A stretch of DNA of 64,000 nucleotides. Source: SAR202 cluster bacterium. GTDB lineage: Bacteria > Chloroflexota > Dehalococcoidia > Lucifugimonadales > VGZY01. This document shows positions 1-8,800 of this stretch, piece by piece. The stretch lies in the NCBI GenBank assembly GCA_016872355.1, contig VGZY01000003.1:1-64000 (forward strand), given 5' to 3'. Each line of letters starts with the position of its first letter. Positions within the stretch are counted from its first letter, which is position 1. The notes beneath the pieces are model-generated. The model was not told the DNA's origin. It did no database searches and saw only the letters and a list, made by a program, of their open reading frames with translations. The translations under genes were made by a program, and so were the position numbers.

Positions 1-72
1 ACGCCCCTCCAGAACAAGGTTCAGTATCTGTGCTCTCTTCGCTTCTCGCTCGGTCAAATGTAGTCCTCTCAT
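1..72 (-). CDS. Transposase, N-terminal fragment cut by window edge
   Basis: The minus-strand frame opening at an ATG at 72 stays open to the window edge and encodes 24 residues beginning MRGLHLTEREAKRAQIL. This resembles the start of helix-turn-helix transposases of the ISNCY type, where a Lys/Arg-rich first helix precedes a degenerate recognition helix. No Shine-Dalgarno is seen before the ATG. Two near-identical 20-bp direct repeats lie just upstream (75-94, 102-121), as expected near an element end. The rest lies outside the window, so intactness cannot be judged. The family assignment rests on a very short stretch. Confidence 0.45.
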   Translation of the reverse strand, partial: MRGLHLTEREAKRAQILNLVLEGR

Positions 73-74
73 GG

Positions 75-121
75 ACTGACATATTCACTGAGCAGTTACC
101 TACTGACAATATCACTGAGCA
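75..121. repeat. Pair of 20-bp direct repeats beside the transposase start
   Basis: The stretch ACTGACATATTCACTGAGCA at 75-94 recurs with a few central differences as ACTGACAATATCACTGAGCA at 102-121. The repeats sit between the presumed transposase start and tRNA-Asn. They could be transposase or repressor binding sites at the end of a mobile element. The outer boundary of an element is not visible. Confidence 0.5.
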
Positions 122-226
122 AAGACACTTGCCAACTGAAACTCTTGTAGCAAGTCTAGCTGGATGTTAGAATACTAAAGCTGTTGTTCTTCTGCCAGTC
201 AACCCCGCACAAGCGTAGGTCCATAC

Positions 227-298
227 TCCGCAGTAGCTCAGTGGTAGAGCGGTCGGCTGTTAACCGATTGGTCATAGGTTCGAGTCCTATCTGCGGAG
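227..298 (+). tRNA. tRNA-Asn (anticodon GTT)
   Basis: A full cloverleaf can be drawn. The acceptor stem pairs TCCGCAG (227-233) with CTGCGGA (291-297). The D arm is GCTC/GAGC, the anticodon loop CTGTTAA gives anticodon GTT, and the T loop is TTCGAGT. The discriminator is G298 and CCA is encoded at 299-301. It stands alone between the transposase fragment and the toxin-antitoxin remnant. No attachment-site duplication of its 3' end was found nearby. Confidence 0.97.
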
Positions 299-389
299 CC
301 ACACTTTCTTAACGTCCACGCGTCGCGTTCACAGTCAACAACCTGCGAAGCCAGTCCATCGGCAGTCAAAAGTCGAGTCCTCAATAACT

Positions 390-692
390 TCAATTCGTCG
401 TGTTCTGCGCTGGCACGGCGTGTAGCCTGAGCCCAAGCGCTCGCACTACTTTGAGTACGGTAGCGAGCTCAGGATTGCCGTCGGACGATAAAGCCTTGTA
501 GAGACTCTCGCGGCCCAGCCCCGCCTCACGGGCAATCGTGGCCATGCCCTTTGCCCGCGCGATGTCGCCCAGAGCCGCGGCTACAAGCTGAGGATCGCCG
601 TCCTCCAGCGCTGCCTCGAGGTATTCCGCCATATCTTCGGCCGTTTCCAGATGGTCCGCCGCGTCCCATGGCCGGGTCTTAGTCGATCCCAT
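390..692 (-). CDS. HI1420-type addiction module antitoxin
   Basis: A 100-residue protein resembling the antitoxin of the HI1419/HI1420 type II toxin-antitoxin family. The conserved opening TRPWDAADHLET is followed by a stretch that matches the family (AEYLEAALEDGD, ALGDIARAKGM) and an HTH with the typical GLGRESLYKALSSDGNP segment. In the family it binds DNA, neutralises its RelE-like toxin and represses the operon. The ATG at 692 (MGSTKTRPW) is taken as the native start. The same frame continues open upstream to 806 and there encodes a remnant of the toxin start, so a 138-residue fusion from the ATG at 806, or one from the GTG at 776, is possible. No functional toxin is present, so this is probably an orphan antitoxin. 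Confidence 0.8.
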   Translation of the reverse strand: MGSTKTRPWDAADHLETAEDMAEYLEAALEDGDPQLVAAALGDIARAKGMATIAREAGLGRESLYKALSSDGNPELATVLKVVRALGLRLHAVPAQNTTN

Positions 693-776
693 TATTTCCC
701 ACTTACAACTCGCATGTCGGTCCCTTAACCCCTCAAACCAATCTGCGTAGACATCTGTCTGGCGAATTTCGGTCAC
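693..776 (-). pseudogene. RelE/HI1419-type toxin, N-terminal remnant fused in frame to its antitoxin
   Basis: Reading from a GTG at 776, the first residues TEIRQTDVYADWFEGLRDRHA match the usual N-terminus of HI1419-family RelE/ParE-like toxins. The following core, about 70 residues with the catalytic strand segments, is absent. The frame runs directly into the antitoxin without a stop. An internal deletion would explain this, since the family order is toxin then antitoxin. Recognition is from memory of the family; the frame and order are seen directly. Confidence 0.6.
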
Positions 777-785
777 GGGACTAGT

Positions 786-801
786 GTATCCCAAGGGATA
801 C
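786..801. promoter_or_regulatory. Palindromic operator candidate of the decayed toxin-antitoxin locus
   Basis: GTATCCC and GGGATAC face each other around a two-base centre, about 10 bp upstream of the GTG of the toxin remnant. This is where an autoregulatory antitoxin would bind. The site overlaps the codons following the alternative ATG at 806, which favours the downstream starts. Confidence 0.45.
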
Positions 802-895
802 GCCAACGCAACGTTTCAGACCGGCTTTGCGCCATTGACCCCTTCACTGTATCCTCTTTATCCGTTGCCGGAAATTCCGCAAATGGAGCCTGCCT

Positions 896-1462
896 ATGCC
901 CGAAACGCGCGATTGGGGAGCTATGCGAGAGATGTCCATTCGCCTGCTCACGGAGAGGACAGGCGAGGGGCTCGACGCATGGAACAGGCGCGTGGAGGCG
1001 CAGGGGTTTGTCGATGAGGCAGCGCTACGGAAATGGCTCAGCGGTCAGGGCGTGACGGGCTACGCGCAGACGCTGTTGGTGATGAAGCGGGTCGGCTACC
1101 CAGCGTTCCTCGTGGCGTCCGCAGATGAGCTGATCGACGGGCAGTACGCGGACAGGCCGGCGCTGCGGCCAATCTTCGACGCAGTGATCGACGCAGCGGC
1201 AGGCCTGGGTCAGGTGGTCGTGCAGGCGCGCAAGATGTACGTCTCCCTCATGACTCCCCGGCGCACCTTCGCACGCATAGCCCCCACAACGCGCGACCGT
1301 GTGGACCTGGCGCTCCGCCTGGACGGAGGGAAGCCGTCCGGCCGCCTCGTCCCGTCAAGGGTCCACGAGACAATGCCGGTCCAGATCAGCCTCAGGTCCC
1401 TCTCAGAGGTTGACGCACAGGTGCTCGAGTGGCTCCAGAAGGCGTATGAAGAGAGCTGCTAG
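896..1462 (+). CDS. DUF5655-domain protein (DUF4287-like N-terminus)
   Basis: A soluble 188-residue protein. The first ~75 residues resemble the DUF4287 helical region (RTGEGLDAWNRRVEAQGF, with a second helix before KRVGYPAFLVA). Residues ~85-186 fit DUF5655 (RPIFDAVIDAAAGLG, ARKMYVSLMTPRRTFARIAPTTRDRVDLALRL, WLQKAYEESC). The biochemical role of these domains is not established. The ATG at 896 is preceded by GGAG nine bases upstream, and TTGACC (835-840) is a possible -35. The gene is monocistronic and ends at a hairpin at 1487-1523. Confidence 0.75.
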   Translation: MPETRDWGAMREMSIRLLTERTGEGLDAWNRRVEAQGFVDEAALRKWLSGQGVTGYAQTLLVMKRVGYPAFLVASADELIDGQYADRPALRPIFDAVIDAAAGLGQVVVQARKMYVSLMTPRRTFARIAPTTRDRVDLALRLDGGKPSGRLVPSRVHETMPVQISLRSLSEVDAQVLEWLQKAYEESC

Positions 1463-1486
1463 GTCAAGGGAGGGTATCGAGTGTGC

Positions 1487-1523
1487 AAGAGGCGCTCTTA
1501 CTGACGGTGGGAGCGCCTCTTTT
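1487..1523 (+). terminator. Intrinsic terminator after the DUF5655 gene
   Basis: Perfect 11-bp stem, AAGAGGCGCTC (1487-1497) with GAGCGCCTCTT (1511-1521), and a 13-base loop, followed by a short T stretch. It lies between convergent genes and can serve either. Confidence 0.75.
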
Positions 1524-1573
1524 GGTCTCGCCTCGAGACTACATTCACACTTATCGCCGGCCGCTACCCCGCC

Positions 1574-3058
1574 CTACGGCACGGAGGAGCGTATCTTTCC
1601 GCCGCCTTGGGTTGGCGGCTCCTTCTTTGGCGGCTTGGGCTTGGTGGACTCCGCGGTCTTGTAGGTGGACTTCAGATGGGAGACGCGGTCGTCTGCCGAA
1701 GGCGTGTGGCCGTACATCGCCTGGTTGAACGCGGCCGTGGCCTCTCGCACGAGATCGGGCGGGAAGACCTGGCCCAGCGCGGGCTGGAATTCGTTAGGCG
1801 TGTCGTGCGGCCTGCGCTTGACCTCGTTCTCCTCCGCGGAGGTGATCATCTGGTAGTACAGCCGCAGAATCTCAACGATGCCCGGCGGGCCGTCAGGGAT
1901 GTTGAAGCCCTTCTTCTTCCTGCCGAACGAGAAGTTGGGCAGGAGGTTCCGCAGGAGGCCTCCGAGATCCGTCCCAAGGTCGGCGTCGTCGCGGACCGAC
2001 TCCTTCTCTCCTTCGTCGGAAGGAGGGGCCTCCTTGTTGAACATCACCTGGACGACCTTGTAGATCAGGTAACACACGAAGGCAAACAGCGCGACCGCAA
2101 GCGTACCTATGGCTATCCACACCAGCGTCGTAACCCAGTCCGCATTCGTGCTACCGCCGCCCGTCTGGGACGTCGTCGTCGCAAACGTTGTCGTGACGGT
2201 TATGAAGCCGTCCGTGCTCGTCGCCACGGCCGCCGGCTCCGGGTTGAACGGCCGGCTGAAGAACGCCTCCAGGGCCCGGTTGGCCAGGTCGTAGACGAAG
2301 AAGAAGGGCGCGAAGAGCACCACCGCAATCGCCTTCGCGATGGTTGACACCGTCGTCGTCACCGGCCGCGCCAGGAAGGCGAGCAGCGTCTGGTTGAAGG
2401 TCCCGAATATCAGACCTATGACGAGCACTGACAGGACAGCGATGGCAGTCATCTTCGGCCATGTCTTAGCCTTCGCCGACTCCTTGCTCTCCGTCACCAG
2501 GAAGCCCGTATTGAGGCCGCCCAGGCCCGCCGCGAAGAACAGCACGATCATCGGCAGCGTGTTCAGGTCGCGCGGGTTGATGAGGTCGACGATCGTGACC
2601 GCGCCCAGCACGACGATACCCACACGGAATCCGATTGAAAGCGCCATGGCCGGGTTGTTGCCGACGGCCAGCCGGCGCCCTCGCCACCAGAGCAGCACGC
2701 CGGCGATTATGGCGGAGATGGCCAGCGGGCGGAAGCTCTCCGGCGTGCCGTACGCGAACAGGCGGGTGATCCACGTGAGGTCCACCCTGTCGGCCGTCAC
2801 GTGCACGCTGATCAGCAGGTACAGCAGCGTCACGAATATCGCCGCTTCGAGCAGGAAGGTAACCTCGAGAGCCTTCCACTCCTTCGTCCACTTGCGGAAG
2901 AACATGCCGGCAATGATCAGTCCCGCGATTGCCGGGAAGGTGAGCGGCGGGCCGTGGTATGAGCCGGCCGCCGCATAGGCGTTTAGAAGGGCGTAGATCC
3001 ACGCGCTCTCGGAGAGAACGATCGCCCCGATGAGCAGGTTACGCTTGGTCAGCCGCAT
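1574..3058 (-). CDS. Multi-pass membrane protein with DUF4129 C-terminus (copy 1)
   Basis: A 494-residue protein with about six to eight hydrophobic segments in the first ~330 residues. A soluble tail carries a DUF4129 domain (ILRLYYQMITSAEENEVKRR, then TPNEFQPALGQVFPPDLV and an F-N-A-Y helix). DUF4129 commonly accompanies DUF58 and MoxR genes or transglutaminase-like proteins; no transglutaminase domain is present here. The start overlaps the end of the DUF58 gene by about 20 bases, indicating co-translation. A diverged paralogue lies at 21664-23166. The function is unknown; a structural or assembly role at the membrane is inferred. Confidence 0.8.
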   Translation of the reverse strand: MRLTKRNLLIGAIVLSESAWIYALLNAYAAAGSYHGPPLTFPAIAGLIIAGMFFRKWTKEWKALEVTFLLEAAIFVTLLYLLISVHVTADRVDLTWITRLFAYGTPESFRPLAISAIIAGVLLWWRGRRLAVGNNPAMALSIGFRVGIVVLGAVTIVDLINPRDLNTLPMIVLFFAAGLGGLNTGFLVTESKESAKAKTWPKMTAIAVLSVLVIGLIFGTFNQTLLAFLARPVTTTVSTIAKAIAVVLFAPFFFVYDLANRALEAFFSRPFNPEPAAVATSTDGFITVTTTFATTTSQTGGGSTNADWVTTLVWIAIGTLAVALFAFVCYLIYKVVQVMFNKEAPPSDEGEKESVRDDADLGTDLGGLLRNLLPNFSFGRKKKGFNIPDGPPGIVEILRLYYQMITSAEENEVKRRPHDTPNEFQPALGQVFPPDLVREATAAFNQAMYGHTPSADDRVSHLKSTYKTAESTKPKPPKKEPPTQGGGKIRSSVP

Positions 3059-4193
3059 CCGCCGCCTCCCGCTGCTTGAAATAGGCCGCTATGTCGTGCA
3101 GGATAATGCCGTTCGGCAGGGGCGGGCAGGGCTCATTGCCCACATAGACAACTACCGGCTTGTAGTCGCGCGCCTTTAGATCGGTCAGAGTCAGCGCCAT
3201 CTCCTCCGGCAGGAAGGCGGAAACCAGCACGATCGTTGCGCCGAAGGGGAATCGCCGGGAATAGTCGATCAACACCTCGTACATGGGGCCGATTGAGAAC
3301 GTGCGAATCACCGCAAGCGCGCTCAGCACCTGTGTGAGGTTTTCCGGGTCGTTTGTGGGCGAGACGGTCATCGGCTTGCCCGCGACGATCGGCATGTCGT
3401 TGCAGAACAGTCCTACGCTGTACTGCTTCTCTGCGGAGTACTTCGCAACGGAAGCGGCGGCGGAGATTACACGCTCAAGCTGCACGGCGTCGTAACTCTG
3501 CCAGTGCGGCTTCACCATGTCGGTCTGGAGGCATATCACGACCGTATAGGTGGAGCTGGGCTCGTAGGTGCGGACCATGAGCTTGCTAAGCTTGGAGGTC
3601 GCCTTCCAGTCTATGGTCTTGATCGGGTCTCCGATCACGTAGTCGCGGATACCGGCCAGCCTGGAAGGGTCGGGGAAGATCCTGTTGCCGCCCTTGATCT
3701 CCCCCAGAGGCCGCGCCGGCGGGATACCGAGCTCGATAAGAGGGTAGACGCGCGGGTAAACGACCACCTCAACAGGGGGGGATGTGAGGTTTTTGCTCTT
3801 GAGGAACCCGAAGGGGTCGCCGCTTTCGATGTTGGCCGGCCCGATGGAGTAGATGCCGCGCCTGCGGAATTTGAGTTTGTACCGCCACCGGATGCGCTCG
3901 TACCAGGCGACGGCGGTAGTGTGACGCAGGTAACGGAGGTCCCAGGCGGGAGCGTCGTTAATCTTGCTCGCTTCCACTATCTTTACGCCCTCGGGCACTA
4001 TGTCCTCGATCTTCACCCACGAGAGCGGGACGATCTTCTTGTTCGTCAGGAGCAGGTCCATCTCCAGCGTGTCGCCCAGGAAAATGCGCGGGTCGGAGAA
4101 CTTGCGCTCGTAGATAAGGCCGTACAGCGCGGAGCGGTTCCACGCCCAGGAGATACCCGCCGCCGCAACTCCCATGAAGCCGAACGCGATCAC
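3039..4193 (-). CDS. DUF58-domain protein (copy 1)
   Basis: A 384-residue DUF58 protein. It has an N-terminal hydrophobic region, a beta-rich central part (RRGIYSIGPANIESGDPFGFLKS), the family hallmark DYVIGDPIKTIDWKATSK and a VWA-like C-terminal half. DUF58 proteins typically work with MoxR AAA ATPases in assembly of membrane or periplasmic complexes; no moxR is adjacent to this copy. The first conventional start is the GTG at 4193. However, the frame is open further upstream and encodes a second hydrophobic segment matching the same region of the paralogue at 20.5 kb. The true start is probably an ATC or CTG near 4314-4319, behind GAGGTGG at 4324-4330. Confidence 0.85.
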   Translation of the reverse strand: MIAFGFMGVAAAGISWAWNRSALYGLIYERKFSDPRIFLGDTLEMDLLLTNKKIVPLSWVKIEDIVPEGVKIVEASKINDAPAWDLRYLRHTTAVAWYERIRWRYKLKFRRRGIYSIGPANIESGDPFGFLKSKNLTSPPVEVVVYPRVYPLIELGIPPARPLGEIKGGNRIFPDPSRLAGIRDYVIGDPIKTIDWKATSKLSKLMVRTYEPSSTYTVVICLQTDMVKPHWQSYDAVQLERVISAAASVAKYSAEKQYSVGLFCNDMPIVAGKPMTVSPTNDPENLTQVLSALAVIRTFSIGPMYEVLIDYSRRFPFGATIVLVSAFLPEEMALTLTDLKARDYKPVVVYVGNEPCPPLPNGIILHDIAAYFKQREAADAADQA

Positions 4194-4345
4194 CAGCCCG
4201 TTCAGCAGGATGATGCCTGTTAACAGGAGGATGAACGAGAAGACCAGCCAGAAGATGAGCCACGTGCGGCCTGAGATGACCGTCTTGCGAAGAGTGTTGC
4301 CGGTTGTTGAGTTCAGGATCGGTCCACCTCAGGTGAAGCGTTTGG

Positions 4346-5203
4346 CTATTTCTTGTTCTCGGGCTTGCCGTCGCCGGCTGTCGAAGCAAAAGGCTTCAGA
4401 AGGTTAGTGAATTCCATCGGAAATATGAACTTGGTCGATTCACTCTCGCCTAGTTGCTTCAATGTTTCGAAGTATTGCAGACTCATGGTGTTTGAGTCTA
4501 GCCCCATGGCAACGCCATATATCTTGTCCAGCGCAGAGCTGAAACCCTCAGCGCGCAGGATCGCGGCCTGCCGGTCGCCTTCGGCGGCGAGGATTTCCGC
4601 CTGCCGCCGGCCCTCTGCCTTGAGGATTGCCGCTTGCTTGTCGCCTTCCGCGACCGTTACCGCCGCCTCGCGCGTGCCCTCTGCCTCGCGCACCACCGCG
4701 CGCCGCAGGCGCTCCGCAGACATCTGCCTGTTCATGGAGGCCTGAATGTCCTTGGGCGGCTCAATCTCCCGGATTTCCACGTTCGTGACCTTGATGCCCC
4801 ACCGCTCCGTCTCCGCGTCCAGCTTCTCGCGTAGCTGGTTGTTGATGGCCTCACGCTGGGACAGCACGCCGTCCAGGTCTATGTCGCCCACTACCGCGCG
4901 CAGTGTGGTAGTGGCAAGGCCAATTACGGCCGCGCGGTAGTTTTCTACCTCAAGGACGGCCCGCTCGGAGTGATCCGCCATAACGCGCATGTAGATCAGG
5001 AAGTCGATGTCTATCGGCGCGTTGTCCTTTGTGATGTTCGTCTGGCGCGGGACGTCGATCACTTCCGTGCGAAGGTCCAGCTTGGCGCTGGAGTGGATGA
5101 GTGGTATTACAAGCACCGGGCCGGGGCCTTTCATGCCCTCGAACTTGCCCCACTTGAAGCGGGCCATGCGCTCGTAGTCTTTCAGGAAATTGATGATAGC
5201 CAT
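4346..5203 (-). CDS. SPFH/Band 7 (stomatin/slipin-like) protein
   Basis: A 285-residue SPFH-domain protein: KLDLRTEVIDVPRQTNITKDN, then VIGLATTTLRAVVGDIDLDGVLSQREAIN, then an Ala/Glu-rich coiled coil at about residues 165-225 with repeated AEGDRQAAIL-type units. Such proteins form oligomeric membrane microdomain scaffolds. Family members usually start with a membrane-spanning helix. Here the N-terminus (MAIINFLKDYERMARFKWGK) lacks one and seems to start inside the usual post-membrane segment, so the protein may be peripheral or anchored by a partner. It stands between the arrestin-like gene and DUF58 in one minus-strand run, suggesting a shared membrane function. Confidence 0.85.
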   Translation of the reverse strand: MAIINFLKDYERMARFKWGKFEGMKGPGPVLVIPLIHSSAKLDLRTEVIDVPRQTNITKDNAPIDIDFLIYMRVMADHSERAVLEVENYRAAVIGLATTTLRAVVGDIDLDGVLSQREAINNQLREKLDAETERWGIKVTNVEIREIEPPKDIQASMNRQMSAERLRRAVVREAEGTREAAVTVAEGDKQAAILKAEGRRQAEILAAEGDRQAAILRAEGFSSALDKIYGVAMGLDSNTMSLQYFETLKQLGESESTKFIFPMEFTNLLKPFASTAGDGKPENKK

Positions 5204-5274
5204 TGGTGCCTCCCGTGTGGAGTATCGGCCTCAACAAGTGAATCTTACAATAACAGCCCGCCGCAATGCGAAGT

Positions 5275-5700
5275 CTAGACGAATACCTGCACAGTCTTCT
5301 GTGTGCGGATGTCGCGTCCGGTCGAGACGTCGAAGAGGGCTACGACTTTCCACCGGAACGACCACGCCCTGCGGCCGTCTATGCCACGGGTGGGGCGGTA
5401 GTTTACGGGCGGCGTGCGCTTGATGGGCAGGCGAGGGGTGTAGACGCGCGTGTCTCCCGCCGCCAGCCTCTCGTTTCTGAGGAACACAATCGTGGAGTGC
5501 ACATACACCTTCCTCGGCTCGCCGGACTCGAACGAGCCGTCCGTGGACTCCTCCTGGCAGATCAGGTCAATGCGCCCTTCGCGGATGTCCAGGTCTTCGT
5601 AGGAGTCCAGCGTCACCGCCAGGTCCATCGTTTCCCCGAGCCAGTACGAGTCGTTCGCGAGGCTTAGCTTTGCAACCAGCTTCTTTTCTTTGAGCAGCAT
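5275..5700 (-). CDS. Arrestin-like beta-sandwich protein, function unknown
   Basis: A 141-residue protein with alternating beta-strand patterns and no membrane segment. The opening (KLVAKLSLANDSYWLGETMDLAVTL) resembles the N-terminal domain of arrestin-like or Spo0M-type proteins, which bind partners or cargo. This is a fold-level impression only. The ATG at 5700 has GGGAG five bases upstream and is preferred over an upstream ATG at 5778, whose extra 26 residues look non-coding. It is first in the run leading to the stomatin-like and DUF58/DUF4129 genes. Confidence 0.6.
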   Translation of the reverse strand: MLLKEKKLVAKLSLANDSYWLGETMDLAVTLDSYEDLDIREGRIDLICQEESTDGSFESGEPRKVYVHSTIVFLRNERLAAGDTRVYTPRLPIKRTPPVNYRPTRGIDGRRAWSFRWKVVALFDVSTGRDIRTQKTVQVFV

Positions 5701-5846
5701 CTTTCTCCCTCGATTCGCAGCAACAGTATTCCTGACCGCGATATGTAATCTACAGGGGAGCGCGCCGGTTGGAATCACATAACTCTGTGATTCCTGGCTC
5801 GAGGCTGGGGGTCCGGCAAATAACAGTGTTGTTCAGTCGGGCGAAA

Positions 5847-8800
5847 TCAGGCGAAGTTGTGCCCGGTGGCGTAAACGGCGGCCTCGGCGCGGTTTGTCGC
5901 GCCGGTCTTCTGGAAAATGTGGCTTACGTGGCGGGTCACAGTATTGAGGCTAATGTATAACTCACGGGCTATTTCGGGGTTGCTCTTGCCCTCGGCAACG
6001 CAGCGCAGGACCTCCACCTCTCGGGCCGTCAGTCCGTTCGGGAATTCGCTCGGCGCCGGCCGGCGGACTCCGTAACGCTCCTTAAGGGCGGAGATGCGGT
6101 CCTGCATGGGACGCAGGCCCAGCCGCCCGGCGAGGTCGAGGGCCTCCTCCAACGTTGATGCGGCATCGGCCCTTTCGCCCGACCGGCCCATCGCAAGTTC
6201 AGCCTCTGCGGTGTCCACGAGGGCCCGAGCCTTGCCAGCGAAGTGACCCGCCCTCACGCACAGCGCGGCGGAGTCGTTGAAGTGCCGAAGCGCGAGCTGC
6301 GTGTTGCCGCCCGCCGCGGCGAGCAGTCCGAGTATGCGGTCGACCGTCGTCAGGCCGCCGTACACGAACGTCCCCTTGTGCGGCTCAATGGCCGAGTACT
6401 GTCGGCGTGCCTCAACGGCGTCCCCAGCTTCAACGGCAAGCAGCCCTTTACCAATGTGGGCAAAGAGGAGCACGCTCGGAGTCGCGACGTGTGACGAGAG
6501 CACGGCGTCTATTGCCGTCCGAGCGACCCCTGCGAGCTGTGAGGAGCGCTCCGGCGCTTTGCGAGCGACGAGCGGAGCGACCATTGCCACGTAAGCGTTC
6601 AAAAAGATGGGGCCCGGCCTCGAGGCCCGAGCTGAGCTGAGCAGCTTTCCCAGGTACGGCTCCGCTGCCTGCGTGTTGCCGGTCTCGAACTCAACCATCG
6701 CCCTGAAAGCCAGGAGTCGGGCGTCCGTCGGCGTCTCGGACAGGCCTCGGTCGTTGTATGCGCGGGCGATGTCCAGCTTGCCTTCCAGCCGCGCAAGGCA
6801 CGCCAGGGTATCCAGCGAGCCGGAGATGCGGTGGCTGTCGTGCAGCCTGCCGGCGATCGCGAGGCTCTCCTGCGCGTATGACCGGGCGCGGTCCACTTCC
6901 CCCATCGCCATCAGCACGGATGCCGCCCAGTTATGGGCGACGAACATGGCGTGCGGCTCGTCCGCGTCGCGCGCCGGCTCCATCGCCGCCATGCTTTTTT
7001 GCAGGGCGTCGTGCAGCCGCAGATGGTAGCCGTCTACGCTCGCGGCCTCGGCAAGAGCCTGGATTTGCAGGGCCGTGTCGTTCTCTCGCCGGGCGATCGC
7101 GATTGCCCTGTCGAACGACTCCATGGCCCCGGCGTAGTCCCCCATTTCCAGGCCCAATACGCGCACCTGGCGACTCCGGAGCCGACCCGACTCGTGCGAG
7201 TCCGGCGGGACCAGCCCAAGGACCCGCTCTATGAGGCTGGAAAGGCCTGTCACGCCGGTTATTGGAATGACAGGGTACTGGGCCACCCTGACCGCGTGCT
7301 CGATATCGCCGGCCTTCACATAGTAGTCGAAGGCGTGCACCAGCGATGCCACGGCCTCTTGCATCTGGTGCCGCTGCGCCGTGGCGGCCTGCGCGCGGCC
7401 CAGCCCGAAGAGGATGGCGGCCATCTCTGCATCATGCGCGACTACTGCGCCGTGCTCCATGCCCGTGCGGCCCAGCTTCGAGGCAAGCGCCCGCTGGAAG
7501 TACGTCAGCGCGTCCCTGTAGGCCAGCCTGGCAATTGCGCGCTCGCCTGCGATTAGTGAGTACTTCACTACCTTTTCAGCGCCAAGCGCGGCTTCCGCCT
7601 CCCGGAAGTGGAACGCAAGCTCCGCGGAGTGCGACTCGATATCGCCCGCGTAGAGCTTATTGAGCCCCTCGGCGATGCGCCCGTGCGTCCTTACACGCCG
7701 CGTCGTAGAAAGCTCGTTCAGCAGAGTCTGCTGAATCAGGTGGTGGGTGAACCGGTAGCGATCGGACGCGTCTTCCGCCTCTTCGATAAGGCGCGCTGCC
7801 AGCGCCTCGTCGATCGTGTCCAGCAGGCGGTCGACTGCCATGTCGTCGATGAACATATCCAGCTGGCGAAAAGAGAACTCGCGGCCGATCACGGACGCGA
7901 GCGAGAGGACCCGGTTGGCGTCCCGTGAGAGGCGGTCCAGCCTCCTCCCGATCACTTCGACTATTCCTTCCGGGATGCGCGACTGCCAGTCCACGGCAAC
8001 CTCGCCATCCGCGCCACCGAGCGCTCCTTCCTGCCCGAGAAGCCGCACGAGCTCAGAGACGAAGAACGGGTTGCCCTCCGTCTGCGCAAAGAGCGTATCC
8101 ACCAGTCCGGAAGAGGGCGGCGCGCCGACGACCGCCTCTACGTACGCCGCAACCTCCGCACGCGGCAGCCTGCGCAGCGCGATGCGCTGGAAGAGCTGCT
8201 GGCGGTTCAGCTCGCCGAGAGTGAGTGTGAGTGGGTGGCGACGCGTAAGCTCAACGTCCAGGTAGGTACCCAGCAGCATCAGGCTGCTGGCCGAAAGCTC
8301 CGGCGAGAGGAACTCCAGTAGCAGCAGGGAAGACGCCGGCGCAGCGTGGAGGTTGTCGAGCACAAGGAGCACCGGCCTCCTCGCGCTTGCCTGGCGGAGG
8401 AACGTCGAAACGGCGTCGAAAAGGCGGAACTGGGCCTGCTCAGGGCTGTCGACGACGGACGGCGCCGGGATGCCCGGCAGCTTGTCGCGCAGTTCGGGCA
8501 CGATCTGGGTCACCTCTGCGGCGCCCCGTCCCAATTCGTTCGCGAGCTGCTCCGGCGTGGACTGCAGGATGATCGCCCTGAGCGGCTGCACCCAGATCCA
8601 GTACGGCGGCGCGCCCTCGCCCTCGTAGCTCCTGCCCCAGTAGACCGCCGCGCCGCGACGCTCCGCATACCGCGCCAGCTCCGTCGCAGTCCGCGTCTTG
8701 CCGATGCCCGGCTCCCCCACCAGCATCACCAGTCTCCCGCGGCCCTCGACCGTGTCGTCCACGGCTGTGGTTAGCATCGCAATCTCGCGCTCCCGACCAA

